Positions 48,126 through 59,597 of a stretch of DNA of 64,000 nt are shown here, piece by piece. This stretch comes from Chamaecyparis obtusa (taxonomy: Eukaryota > Streptophyta > Pinopsida > Cupressales > Cupressaceae): contig BSBK01006441.1 in assembly GCA_027943335.1 (NCBI GenBank), positions 62,001-126,000 on the forward strand, read 5' to 3'. The position numbers and the translations under genes are program-made. The number at the start of each line of letters is the position of its first letter. The stretch's first letter is position 1. The notes under the pieces were generated by a model, which was given only the letters and a program-made list of their open reading frames with translations, was not told the DNA's origin and did no database searches.

Positions 48126-49355
48126 TCAAGCATAGAACTGCTTCAGATGTATGATGTTGATAGAATCATTTAGGGTCTCACCTTCTAGTATTGATAACTG
48201 ATAGGCTCCAAAGCCAAAGCATGTTGTGACAATATAGGGACCCAACCAAGTTGGTTTGAACTTGCCTTTCTTCTCTCGATGTGCTTGCACTTTCTTATTT
48301 TCTTTGAGGACCATGTCGCCCACTTGGAATTGTCTAGGATGGACCTTCTTTTTATAGCTCCTTTTGAGTTCATTCTCATATGAAACTAGGTGATCATATG
48401 CATGTTGCCTCTTTTCATCAAATAGATCAATTTGTGTGAAGCATTTCACGCAATAGTCTTCATCTATGGTGTAGTTCTTCATGGATACGCACAATGATGG
48501 GAGCTTGACCTCAATTGGTAGAATAGCTTCAACACCATACACAAGGGAGTATGGGGTGGTGCTTGTGGGAGTGTGATAGGAGGTATGATAGGCCCAGAGG
48601 GTGGGATTTATTTAGAGGTGCCAATCATGACTAGAATCATTGACAACCTTCTTGAGAATTTTGAGGATGGTTTTATTGGTTGCCTCAGCTTGGTCATTTC
48701 CTTAGGAGAAGTATGGACTGGAGAAATAGTGGTGGATATGGATTCTGGCAGATAGATCATCCACATGCTAGTTTTCAAAGGGTGTGCCATGATCTATAAA
48801 GATGGTGGAGGGGATGTTGAAGTGGAAGATGATATGGTAGAGGATGAACTTAGATATCTGAATGCAAGTAGTGAGGATGAGCAAAATTGCTTCAACCAAC
48901 TTTGTAAAGTATTATGTGGATGTTATGATATATTTTTATCCATCTGAGGAAAGGGGAGTGATCAAACCAATAAGGTCAAAGCCCCAACATGCAAAGGGCC
49001 AAGGTGGTGCGATAGGCTGCAAGTCTTGAGCTAGAGCATGAATCAGATTGGCATGCTATTGACATGGTAGACATTTCTTGATAAATTCACAAGCATCATG
49101 CTCCATTGTTAACCAATAATACTCGACTCTAAGCAATTGCTTTTCTAGGACCATGCCACTCATGTGAGCACCACAAATTCCAATGTGTACCTCCTGTAAA
49201 GCTAGGATAACCTCATTTGAATCTAAAGACCTAGAAAGGATGTTGTGATATCCTCGACTATAAAGGGTGTTTACTACAAGAGTGTAGCGGGAAGCTCTGC
49301 AAACTAGGTTTTGGAGTTGGGTATTTGTGACGTGAGGGGTGTTAGCTATTTTTCT
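48126..49355 (-). pseudogene. Tat G integrase
   Basis: The minus strand from about 49350: VTNTQLQNLV, SRYTLVVNTLYSRG; the zinc region (HDACEFIKKCLPC, 49090-49060); the core (GFDLIGLITPLSS, then FIDHGTPFENWH and NDQAEATNKTILK); and the C-terminus in one long open frame, 48542-48126 (VEAILPIEVKLPSLCVSM, WLGPYIVTTCFGFGAYQL, IHLKQFYA, stop). Stops occur in the N-terminal half. Integrase inserts the cDNA into chromosomes; this copy is inactive as read. Confidence 0.85.
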
Positions 49356-50589
49356 TGCACGGGTAAATAACTAGACCATAACCTGATCTCTCCCTTTTGA
49401 TGCTCTTTTCCTGGCAAGAGAAATGCTAATTGACAAGGATGAAATCCTTCTTCACTTCGGGCTCCACAGACCCAGGTGGGTGTACCTTACTTCTCTACTT
49501 ATGCAAATTGATATGAACTAATACAAACACCTAATAAGAAGATTTCACTAATGGATTAAATAGAATAAATAGGTCCTGCAATAGGATTTATAACTGAGAT
49601 GAACCTCTGATATGGGAAGCCTACCCACATGCTCAATATATCTTTCAAACTCATCAACAGAAAGGGAAAGTTGATTGATTTAAACATTTGGTTTGGATGC
49701 TATTCTGGGAAAGACCAGTGCCTAATCCATTGGGTATGGAGTCAAATTGAACAGACATTCACAAAGGTTTACAACTCAATACATCTGAAACCAATAACAT
49801 GCCTTACATACTACTTTTGTCATTACAAACACATGATCATCAAATCCATATATCCTTGACATTCTCAGAAACTATCCAACAGAATTTACTCCTTCCTTGA
49901 AGGAAACTAAAGAATAATATCACAGTCTACCTTATAGATGACAAACCAGAAATGTCTTACAAATCTAGCTTATAAGAATTCTAGAAAACACACAGAGACA
50001 TCAAGTCCTTGCAAAGAGATTTCGGGTGTATTTTATTAATAGAACATTGCTTCAATACATTCAAAATGCCAAAATACTCAAAAAACTAGAACACTTAAAC
50101 TTAACCAAAAATGGCATTCATTGGAACTCAAACTTGTAGAGCTCTGCTCATGCAAAAAGATTGGAACCCTCCCAAAAAGATCAAAAATTAGAATAAGAAA
50201 AGGGGGAAAAGCATAGCTGGTTACCCAAACTGACACCTGCCCTCAAAATCAACAAAATCCATGAGTCATCAAGTGAAAAGAATCAAATTTCACAAAATAT
50301 CTTCCCAGCCCCCCTGACACTTAAACTGAAAATAACGTGAGCAGATGGCCACTTGTGTAAAATCTGATTCCAGAATCAAAATCCTCGCATCGAGACCTTT
50401 TCGATAGTATATGATACTTGATATTTAGGCAAAAAATAAAGCCCCCAACCATTAATTCGGTCTCTCAACTCTGTGACTTAAATTTTTGAATTTTCAATAT
50501 AGTTAAAACTATATGAAAATTGTTTATAACTTTGATTTTACCGCACATGAAAGAAAATAACAAAATATTAAAGAAATATTTTATTTCCC

Positions 50590-50830
50590 CTTATACCTCC
50601 AACTGGGCGCCACATGTCACAATATTATTTGGTCGCCAAGTCGCGAAATGATGTTTCACATGCTGGTTTAACTTGGCGAACTAGTGACTACCATTCTCCA
50701 AGTCGCTAAATGTTTTGGCTAACCACGGAGTTTATTCAGTGAACTCGCGCCTAGCCACCACATGGCACGGTTGCCCAATCAGTGGCTTCATTCACTTTCT
50801 ACAAAATTTTGTTTTGTCAACGGGCCTACC
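50590..50830. other. CpG-containing segment with repeated CCAAGTCGC motif
   Basis: CGCCAAGTCGCGAAATG (50631-50650), CTCCAAGTCGCTAAATG (50697 region) and the inverted form AACTTGGCGAAC (50671 region) recur within 80 bases. CpG dinucleotides are far denser than in the surrounding elements. Confidence 0.45.
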
Positions 50831-51215
50831 GACATGGTTTTCAAGGATGTCAAACTGAGCGGACCGGCCAATAAGCCTCCATGGCTTTCTTATCTACATG
50901 GATTCTAAGCATTTTTGTATATAGATATAAGAAAGAGCGCCTACCCACTGAATGCAGGATAAACCTCTTTTCCATGAACTCCGCTATACCTTACATAGGT
51001 TGCTCCCTTTCAGATCTGTTGTAAAAAAAATGCCTATTTCCCAAGGATTTACACCAATAAACCCATAGAAGTTTCCCTTGTCACTCAGCTTATCATCACT
51101 CTCAACATCCTCATTGTCGGCAGTTGAAAGACTCTGAAATTGGTGATCCAAATTTCTCAGCACTTTTCATGTGCTTGTTGCTGAAGCTGAAGAAATAACA
51201 TGTGTTATTCAAATG

Positions 51216-51430
51216 CTAATGATTCCAATTCATCTTTTCGGTAGTCCTCCGTTGTGATGGCACCATTGATAAGGCTTTCAAGGTGAGGTATTTTCTTTCA
51301 TGTTTGTATTGGTGAACCAAGCAATTCAGATGCTCAATTTTTGCAGTTTGTTTGTTGTAGACTTCTTCTAGGGCCATCTCTCTTCTTATAGACCTAGCTA
51401 AAATGCCTTCCACTACTTGAGTAAGTTAGG
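51216..51430 (-). pseudogene. Gene fragment resembling kinesin-12 (KIN-12/POK-type) coiled-coil region
   Basis: The minus strand reads LTQVVEGILARSIRREMALEE, then an EVYNKQTAKIEHLNCLV and HQYKHER segment. This resembles, from memory of the family, the post-motor coiled coil of plant kinesin-12 proteins (pattern AGALRRE...AEIEHLNRLV..). Only about 65 residues are covered and no motor domain is present. It lies inside the 4.5-kb insertion, which suggests capture by a transposon. Another coiled-coil protein is possible. Confidence 0.45.
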
Positions 51431-51895
51431 TCGGGTAGAACTTCTATTTTCTTCAACAAGAATTAGCTGCCATTGTGATTTATCTTGTATGTCTCCTATA
51501 TCCTCCAAATCAGTTTGCTTGACAATATCAAGTCCCTGACAAGAATCATGTAGGCTTAAAGAAGTTGCTGAAGTGGATTCCCACTTTGGAGAAGTTTATA
51601 TGGCTTTATCAACTTTGTCAATCAGTTTAAGTGGCATCTTATTAAAATGTTGAAATGAAAATCTTATGGAAGATTTTCTTAAAACTGAACTTTGGTGGTG
51701 GTGGTCCAATTGGCATTTCATAAGCCGCATTTTCTCAAATTTGTATTAATTACTCATCATGTAACATATAAATCACCTCTTTTATTTAGTGGCGTTGGTT
51801 TCTTTGTGCTTCCCTTTATCATTTTACGCTGGCAACTCAATTGTAGGTGGCTCCTTTGAAACATGCATCTATCCCCTTTTCATTGCTTGCATGAG

Positions 51896-52234
51896 CTAAT
51901 TGATTTTGTCCACCATCATCTTTTCACTGCTATGTATTGGGCTATTTTTTTTTTGGAGTATTTCACTTGCTGCGGTGAATTGCTGCTTTGCTTGATAGAC
52001 TGGTGCATTTGCATTTGATCCTACATGGCACCATTCATGTTGGCTTCTGATTTGATCAAACACTGCCCTGCTTCCTTTGGATTTGCTTAGATTTTCCTTA
52101 GCAATTGATTGCCCTCTATTTTGTTTCGTGGCATGCTTCATTGATGGGGCATTAATTTCTATTTGAATGCTACCCAACGTCTCATCCATGCTTGCTACGG
52201 ATTTTCTTGGCACTTCAAGCCCATCAATAAGCAA
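51896..52234 (-). pseudogene. Unrecognised open frame in the same insertion
   Basis: A 112-codon open frame (RKSVASMDETLGSIQIEI, then a Lys/Ser/Gln-rich stretch) lies upstream of the kinesin-like fragment on the same strand. It could be another exon of the captured gene or chance. I do not recognise the domain. Confidence 0.25.
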
Positions 52235-53887
52235 CCTTTTGAATTGCTAAAATATGTCAATAACATTCAAACAAAAAGACTTGACCATGCCAACTCTACT
52301 CTTTTCTTGAGAAGCACCATTGGAGACTTAAGGCATGAAGTCGGGTCCAAAAGTGGGCCCGGCTAAAAAAAAAAATTTGTTCCCATTTAAAATTCGCCCA
52401 TAGCACCCTCAGGCACAAATTTCACGAACTGGGCATCGACCAAAAGTACCAGAAACATCATCCATATTAATTGTCAAATTCTGCCTGGAAACTGCAAATG
52501 ATCCCTTAAGACTGACTTGGAAAACAAACTAAAACACCTCCTCAAGATCCACCACTTGGCACATATAAATTTTATAGCTTCATCTCACACTCTGCAAATT
52601 TTTAGAATTTTCTACCATTTGGAAGCAAGAAATTTTAATCGTCCAAAATGATTAAAAAACTTCATAATAATAACACTATTGAGTCACCAAAACCTGCATT
52701 ACAAACCTCATTAGCATAAAAACATACTGACACTTGGGAGGCTGAAACTTTGGCGGATGGAAGACACAGGTAAACTGAGCATAACGCAACTGATGGCACT
52801 GGATTTCGATAAGCAAGCCACAAATGGTGACCATTTGAAAATGATGACTTGCAAGAACACAAACTGGCAGACCAAAAAACAATCATTTTTTGCCTATGGA
52901 ATCAATCTCAAAAAGTGTGCAAATGGATTCATAACAACTTGAAATTTCAGCCAGGTAAAGTATTTTGACCATAGAATATGACACAACTGGAATCATCTCG
53001 ATTCGACATTTGGGCCAAAAGTTATTCACGCACAAAGTAGGCCACTTGAAATTCTGGGAATCACAATTAGCTGAACATTGATTTTTTTGCAAACGGAATG
53101 ACATTTGAAAATGTGGCTAATGGATTCGCAAAGGTGCAAAATTTGGAACACAAGAACACTTTGATGCACATAGTACGATGCAACAAATGGATTGGCATGA
53201 AACATCACTGGCCATAAATGGCAGGCCCCCAAAGTGGTTTACCCAAAAAAAGATGACAAACGTGACAGCACACAAAATATTCTGGGAAATGAAATGACAT
53301 CAGTTGACCGACTTAACAGGTACCTAGAGACTTGAAATTTTGAACATAGGTACAACTCCAGGGGTACAACATAGATCTGCAATTACTTCGCCAAGTTCAA
53401 TCATGAGGCAAAAGTTATAACTCATCGAATAGGGCTCCTAGGAAATGTTGCAAAAGTGCAGTTTCCAAAACTGTGAAACTGCCTCAGGAAAGGGATGTGA
53501 AAAACCTATCAAAACTTGTCATAATGACCTGAAACTTGAAACATAGGTTATCTGAAGTACAATTAACAAGTTCCCATTCCCAGATTCCCATGAAAGTCAA
53601 TAGGGTACAAGATATTCAAATTCAAAGTGACCCTTGCCAAACAAAACTGACACTAAGCAAATTTTGCAAATTGAGAGCACCTAGACATCAACTGTCAAAA
53701 ACCCATTTCAGGGTACAGCCCAAGGACTCAAAATCACTCAGAGGGGTATAAGAAAGGTGAGAAACACATCACCTACATGAAATGACCTCCGGACCACCCA
53801 TTGGCAACATGCATTTTGGGTCAAAATAGAGCATTTTTCAAGCAATTTACTATGGTACCTCAAAACTGCATTTTGAGGTACAACAAG

Positions 53888-55830
53888 GGGGATATGATAT
53901 CATATTTAAGATATGTGTGAATGTCATGGTACCATGGGGATTGAGGACCAACCAAGATGCACACCATTTCAAAATCAGCATTCTCATAAGAACACATGTG
54001 TAGTTTCTTGACTAAGAATTTATATTGCAATGAATCTTGAGGGATTTCCAGTAAGGATCTGATGGTTGCCATTGCGTCAGTCACTTTATTTTTTAGCCTG
54101 GGTATCTATGTGAACTGTAGACTTAGGAAGTGCTCTTTCAATCTATCCACCAGTTCTTTGTAGGATAGAAGCTTATTGTCCTTTGTCTGATATTCATCTA
54201 GGACTTGCTTGATTATCAGTTGTGAATCTCCAAACACTTGCAGTTTTGTGATGTTCCACTGGATAGTTGTTTCGAGGCTTGAGATAAGTGCCTCATACCC
54301 TTCAATGTTGTTGGTGTATGGGAATCCTAATTTTAATTATTTAGGGAAGTAATCACCTTGAGGGGTGACAAAGAGGATTCCTACCCCTGATCCATGTGAT
54401 GTGTAGGAGCCATCAAATTATACCTTCCATATTGGTTATTCTTCGATCGTGTATAGAGATTTTCATCAAGAAATTCCATAATGAGTGGATATGCATCTAC
54501 CAAGAGTGCTTCAACTAGCTAATTAGTGATGACTTTCCCTTTGATTTCCTTTCTATCAATGTACTAGATATCGAACTCGCTTAGCAGCATGACCCACTTT
54601 GCCATTTGGCCTATGAGTGTTGTCCTTGATAAAAGATACTTAAGCCGGCCCACCTTTGAGATGAGCTTGATGGTGTGCCTAAGCATGTAATGGTGAAGCT
54701 TTTGAGTGGAAAAGACCACTACAAGGCATGCCTTTTCCATAGGTGAGTAATTGAGCTCATAGCCAATAAGTGTTCGACTGATATAATAGATGGCTCCTTT
54801 TCTATTGTCATCAAGTTGTACTAGTAGTGCCCCCATTTTTGTAGTGGTTGTTGAGATGTAAAGGATCCTGGGACTGGTGGTACAAGGATGGGAGAGTTAG
54901 CCAAATATTCCTTTAGCTTCTAAAAGCTTTGCTGACATATTGGATCCCATTTGAAGTTGATGTCCTTGTGGAGTAGGTGTGTGAAGGGTTAGCACTTGTC
55001 TACCAGCTATGATATGAATCGACGCATTGACTGTAGTTTTCCTTGTAAGCTTCTAAGATATTATGAAGCCTAACAGCTTTCCATATGTTACCCCAAAGAT
55101 ACAATTCTTTGGATTTAGCTTTAATCCATAATGATGGAGGTGATCGAACCCACGCTCAACAATATCGAGGTGTTCCAACCATTTCTCAAATTTTGCAAGG
55201 ATATCATCCACATAGTCTTCAAGGGTCTTATGTATCATATAATGGAAGATGGCTATCATTTCTCATTGATAGGTAGCCCCTACATTCTTTAGCCAAAATA
55301 GAATCATATTGTAGAAGAAAGTACCCCATGGTGTGGTGAACGTTGTTTTGTGTTGGTCTTCATATGCTATTTGGGTCTAATTGTACCCTTAAAAGCCATC
55401 CATATGTGACAACATCTCATGGCCTATTGTGAGATCAACTATCATGTTGATGTTTAGTAAGGGGAAGTCATCCTTAGGACATACTTTGTTCAAGTCTCTG
55501 AAGTTGATGCATATTTTGATCTCTCCTAAAGGCTTAGTGATGGGCACCATGTTTGAGATCCACTCTAAATAGTCTATGGCTCTGATGATTTTGGCTTGTA
55601 GTAGCTTCTCAAGTTCTGCCTTTACTAGTAAGGCCACTTTTGGATGCATTTTTTGAAGCTTTTACTTAACTAGTTTTGCATTAGAATCCACTGCGAGATG
55701 ATGGACAATAATATTTGGATCAAGCCTAGGCATGTGTGCATATGACCATGCAAAATTGATTGTAGCTTCTTGGAGAAGTGTTGTGAAAGATAGTTCTTCA
55801 ACTTTGATCAGGGAGATGCAATATATGTTA
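53888..55830 (-). pseudogene. Tat G RT, RNase H and second RNase H
   Basis: From right to left on the minus strand: RT start (YAHMPRLDPNIIVHHLAV, about 55740), MHPKVALLVKAELEKLL, IDYLEWISNMVPI, NFRDLNKVCPKDDFPL, YVDDILAKFEK (55215 region), NCIFGVTYGKLLGFI. RNase H follows (54836-54564, GALLVQLDD, YYISRTLIGYELNYSPMEKA). Then the Tat-type second RNase H: FDGSYTSHGSGVGILF (54410s), NNIEGYEALISSLE (54310s), VFGDSQLIIKQ (54230s). It continues to YHDIHTYLKYDIISPLL at 53890. Many stops are again at Gln or Trp positions, and frame changes occur. Confidence 0.86.
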
Positions 55831-56913
55831 TTCTTGGGCATTCTTCTATTCCCAAGTTGACTGGCTTTATTTCTTTGATGATGGTGGATTATTTCTCTAG
55901 TCTGTAATCTTGGATGGGGGGAAGAGGCAAGTCCTCATCTTCTAGTGCCTCAGAGATGTCTTCACCAGAAGATATGCCCTTTATTTTTTCTTTTTTAGAA
56001 TCAGAATGTGTCCCATAGGGGTTTTCACAAAAGGACTCATTCTTTTCTTTTTATTTTTCAATTTTGTAGCTAAAGAGTTCCTCTTCCCCAAAGTATCCCT
56101 TATGGTCAAGCTTGCAGACATAAGTTGATTCTTGTTCTTGATTTGATTGTTGGTCTGATGCTCCCATGAATCTTAGGAGTGCTTATGTTCTTTAGAACTC
56201 ATTGATGTGCATTTCACTTGGTTGATCCCAATTTATGAGCTCAGGATGGATGACAGAAAGTTCAATGATGTTTATGGTGAGTTGATGGAGGATAGAATTG
56301 TCTAGGAGGGTATCATCATCGAAGATGTCATCGTAGGATTTATTTTCTTCCTCTTTAGGGATGTCTTTGATTTCTACAAGGTCGTCCTAGATATTCAAGG
56401 GTGTGACGTTGGATGAATTAGTGCCCCTAGTTTTCGTATTGGGTCTCTGTATGTGTAGACGAGGGGTATTAAAGCCACTGCCTTTATGTTTGGATTTTGT
56501 GAGGCCTCTATTAGACCTTTGCTTCCAGCTTCCTCTGGTCCTAAACCACCACCTCGATAGTTCCATTGCTATGTGGAATATTTCTGTGATGAGGGATATT
56601 TCTCCTTGAAGCATCAAAGGAGCTCAGTGTCAGGAGATGGAGGATCTTTGAATAGCCACTTGTTGATGTCAGCGTCCATCTCTTGACTATTTATGATTCC
56701 TTGGGAGATAAATGTTATTGGCCCCAACTGCTTGATTTCAGGATCTAATGGAGTAGGCTTGCTTTGGTGGCTTGGGTTCCCTTGTGTATGTGGATCAAGT
56801 GGTAGGGCCCCTAGTGAAAATACATCATTTAGGTTGTACTCACCACAACCCTAGTTGTTGATCTTGATGGAAGAGAGGGTGGAGGCTAGGATTGTTTCTC
56901 GATCACTATGGGG

Positions 56914-59597
56914 TCAGGATGAGATATAAATAGAAGTGCCAATGTTAATCCTAGGACAATGGGTATAGTGGAGGAATGAAGCTTCCAATGCATGACAGTA
57001 TGTGAAGGGTTGGGGATCTACATGGATGGTGATCTTAGTGCCTTGATGCAAAAATTTGAGGCACTGGTGATAAGTGCATGGAATGCCTTTGATGGAATGA
57101 ATCCATGGGTGGTCGATGAGGATGTTATATGGTAGATCTAGATCAACAATGTGATATATGGTCTCTTGAATTGTTGGGCCCAACTTGATTGGCAACAAAA
57201 TGGTACCTTCTAAGGTACACTTTAAGTTATCGTAGGCCATGATAGTGATGATATCATGTGATATGTCGACCTCTATAAATCCCACTTGCTAGATAAACTT
57301 CAAAGTACACAAGTTTAGGGGTGAGCCATTATCTATCATGACCCTTTTGATGGAAAACTCTCTGACCATGATGATGATGTGGAGAGGGAGATTGTGGTCA
57401 GTTTCAATGAATGGTATGTTAGAGGGCTTGAAGGAAAGTGCATAGGATGTGGATAGATGTCCCACAAGGTTCTCAAACTAGATGGTATTAATGTTTGTGG
57501 GGATATGTCCTTCTTGGAGGGCTCGATTAAGGATCTCTTGATGGATGGACAAAGTGTGAAGAAGATCAGGGATGGATATTTGGGTAGGCTTGTTCCCAAG
57601 ATGTTCTAGAAGGTTATACTATGCATTATGAGCTAGCATTAGATTAGCACCGACATTATATATTTGGCCTCTACGTGTGGTAACTGCACACTGACTATCT
57701 ACTCCCTTGACATGGATGACATTGATAGTAGGTTCAACTTGGGATATACATCCAACAAATTTTTCATAGTTGATGTGGGAAGTAGTATAGTCTTTTTGGT
57801 CAGCATTGTCTCCATGTTTGCCTTTGCCTAGATTCTAGGGTGGAGGATTGGTATTGACTTGGTTCTTCCCAGCATTGTGTTGTGGGGACACATTTTGATA
57901 GATTTTCATATTGGCATTAGGTGAAGTTTGGGTAGGTGCATCCACTTGGATCTCATTTTTGTCAATGAGATCTTGGATATAATGCTTCAGTTTTGTGCAC
58001 TTGAGGGTAGCATGTCCTTTAACACAATGATAGTCAGAGTATTCATTCTCTTTGTACCATGTTGGCTTGGGAGTTGCATCATTGAATTACTAAGTTGAAG
58101 GGTAGGTAATCAAATTGGCTTTAGCCATTCGATGGAATATCACATCCAATAGTTCACCGAGAGGTGTGAAGGTACATCTTTGAGTATTTTGGACTTGAGG
58201 CCTATTCTGTGTTAGGGTAATGAATATGGAATTGGCCTGATTTTCTTGGTTTTCTTGATGTTGATAGTGTTGCATGGGTAGTTGATTGATTGGTGGTTGT
58301 TGATGTTGATATGCAAGAGTAGGTGTAGGACCAGCCATAATTATTTTGACATGTTTAGTGTCTGTGGCTCTGTTTGTGACAACATTTTTGTTTTTGTTCT
58401 AGTATCGAGGCTTGTCATTATTGGATTTTCTAGGTGAATCATCTTTGGAATGTTGGATGGCACCTTCATCTAAGAGACCTCTTTCAATGTCTATCCCCTT
58501 TCCTTTGATGTCTTGATAGGTTTGGATGCATTTCATCCTCATGAAATGGAATAGTTTTGGATGTAGATTATTGATAAATTTTTTGGTGAGGTGTTTCTCA
58601 AGTGATTGATATGATAACCTTGTTGTGAGATTTTTCCATCATTGCAAATAATCAGCTAGACACTCACCTTCCTTATGTTTCAAGTTGCAAAGGTCTAACA
58701 AGGATAACTTGTTTTCAACATTATGGATGTATTGGGTGACAAACTTCTCAAAGATTTATGCAAAGGTTGTGATTGTCCGATAAGATATCTTGTAAAACCA
58801 CTCAATAGCAATCCCTCCCAAGCTCTTCGAGAAGAGGTGCATAAGGAAGTAATCATTGTAAGCCACTTCTTGGCATGCCATGTAAAATTATTTAATGTGG
58901 GTGATTGGAGCTCCTTTCCCCTTATATTTGTCAAACTTGGGAGTCTGGAAGTGTTTAGGAAAGGGGGTTGTTGTGATAGATCTGTCAAAGGGATAGGGAT
59001 AGACTTCCTCAAACTTGAAATCCTTTCTTTTTGTTCTAGATCTAAGAGCATTCTTAATTTCTTCTCATTTTGCATTGATTAACGTTGGAGTGGGTACTCC
59101 CATTGGGAAAGGATCTAATGGTGTTGGTGAATAAGTATGGTTTTATGGAGGATATTTTGGTGTTGGATAGGGAGATTTCCTAACAAGATAGGTGGATTGA
59201 ATTGGATTTTGGGGTGGTGGTTGTTGGGGAGGATATTGTTGTTGAGGTGCAAGGGTGTATTATTGTGTAATATATGGGGTTTCTTGTTGTTCCTAGGGGA
59301 TGATGGGATGTTGTTTTTGTTGCACTAGGAAGTATTGTTGCTATGAAGGAGGTTGGTGAAATGGGGTAGCTTGTTGATAGGATGGGCCTTGATGCACTTG
59401 ACCTTGGGCTTGGTTGATGTAGGTGGGATGCATTCCTGCATTGCTAAGGGGTAGAGTAGCTATTTGGAAGCTACTGATAGGAGGTGGTTGTGCGAGGTAG
59501 CTGGCGAGATGAGAGAAACTTTATTGTTGTGGTGGTGGTACGGCTTGAAAAGTGGTAGATGACATGGATAGATAGTTGGTGTATAAAGGAAAGGACA
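56914..59597 (-). pseudogene. Tat G gag and protease, N-terminus cut by J
   Basis: From 59597 on the minus strand: a Pro/Gln-rich gag N-terminal region (YLAQPPPISSFQIATLPLS, TPYITQ) with many CAG/CAA-type stops; the conserved capsid-like gag domain (FDKYKGKGAPITHIK, GIAIEWFYKI, KHKEGECLADYLQ, 58950-58600); a zinc-finger-like segment (YHCVKGHATLKC, about 58030); and retropepsin VMIDNGSPLNLC (57340-57310) with GTILLPIKLGPTIQET and LDLPYNILIDHPWIH (57200-57100). The region 55831-56913, between protease and RT, is a degenerate linker with no intact frame. Frame changes occur. The first gag codons lie beyond J. Confidence 0.85.

Larger units (their letters stand above)
49356..53887. mobile_element. 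Insertion of unknown class splitting Tat G pol, with captured gene fragment
   Basis: G's second RNase H/linker frame stops making sense at about 53887 (YLKYDIISPLL) and the integrase frame starts at about 49355, so about 4.5 kb was inserted. I see no LTRs, no matching terminal inverted repeats and no clear target duplication. A hairpin (ACCTCAAAA/TTTTGAGGT, five-base loop, 53860-53884) sits at the right edge, a feature known from Helitron 3' ends, but the CTRR terminus is absent. Base composition differs from the flanks: CpG-containing GC-rich stretches occur near 50600-50830. No transposase is seen. Confidence 0.5.
45400..59597 (-). mobile_element. Tat-lineage Ty3/gypsy element G (5' end beyond element J)
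   Basis: The minus strand carries, from right to left: gag, protease, RT, RNase H, second RNase H, integrase, 3' region, polypurine tract and 3' LTR (start at 46578). It is interrupted by a 4.5-kb insertion (49356-53887) and by J at 59597/59598, so its gag N-terminus and 5' LTR lie to the right of the window. The left boundary is approximate. Confidence 0.85.

Noticed and set aside
58695..59082. ORFs at 58695-59075 (minus) and 58723-59082 (plus)
   Set aside because: The G gag domain is read in a different minus-strand frame over the same bases; these two are shadows.
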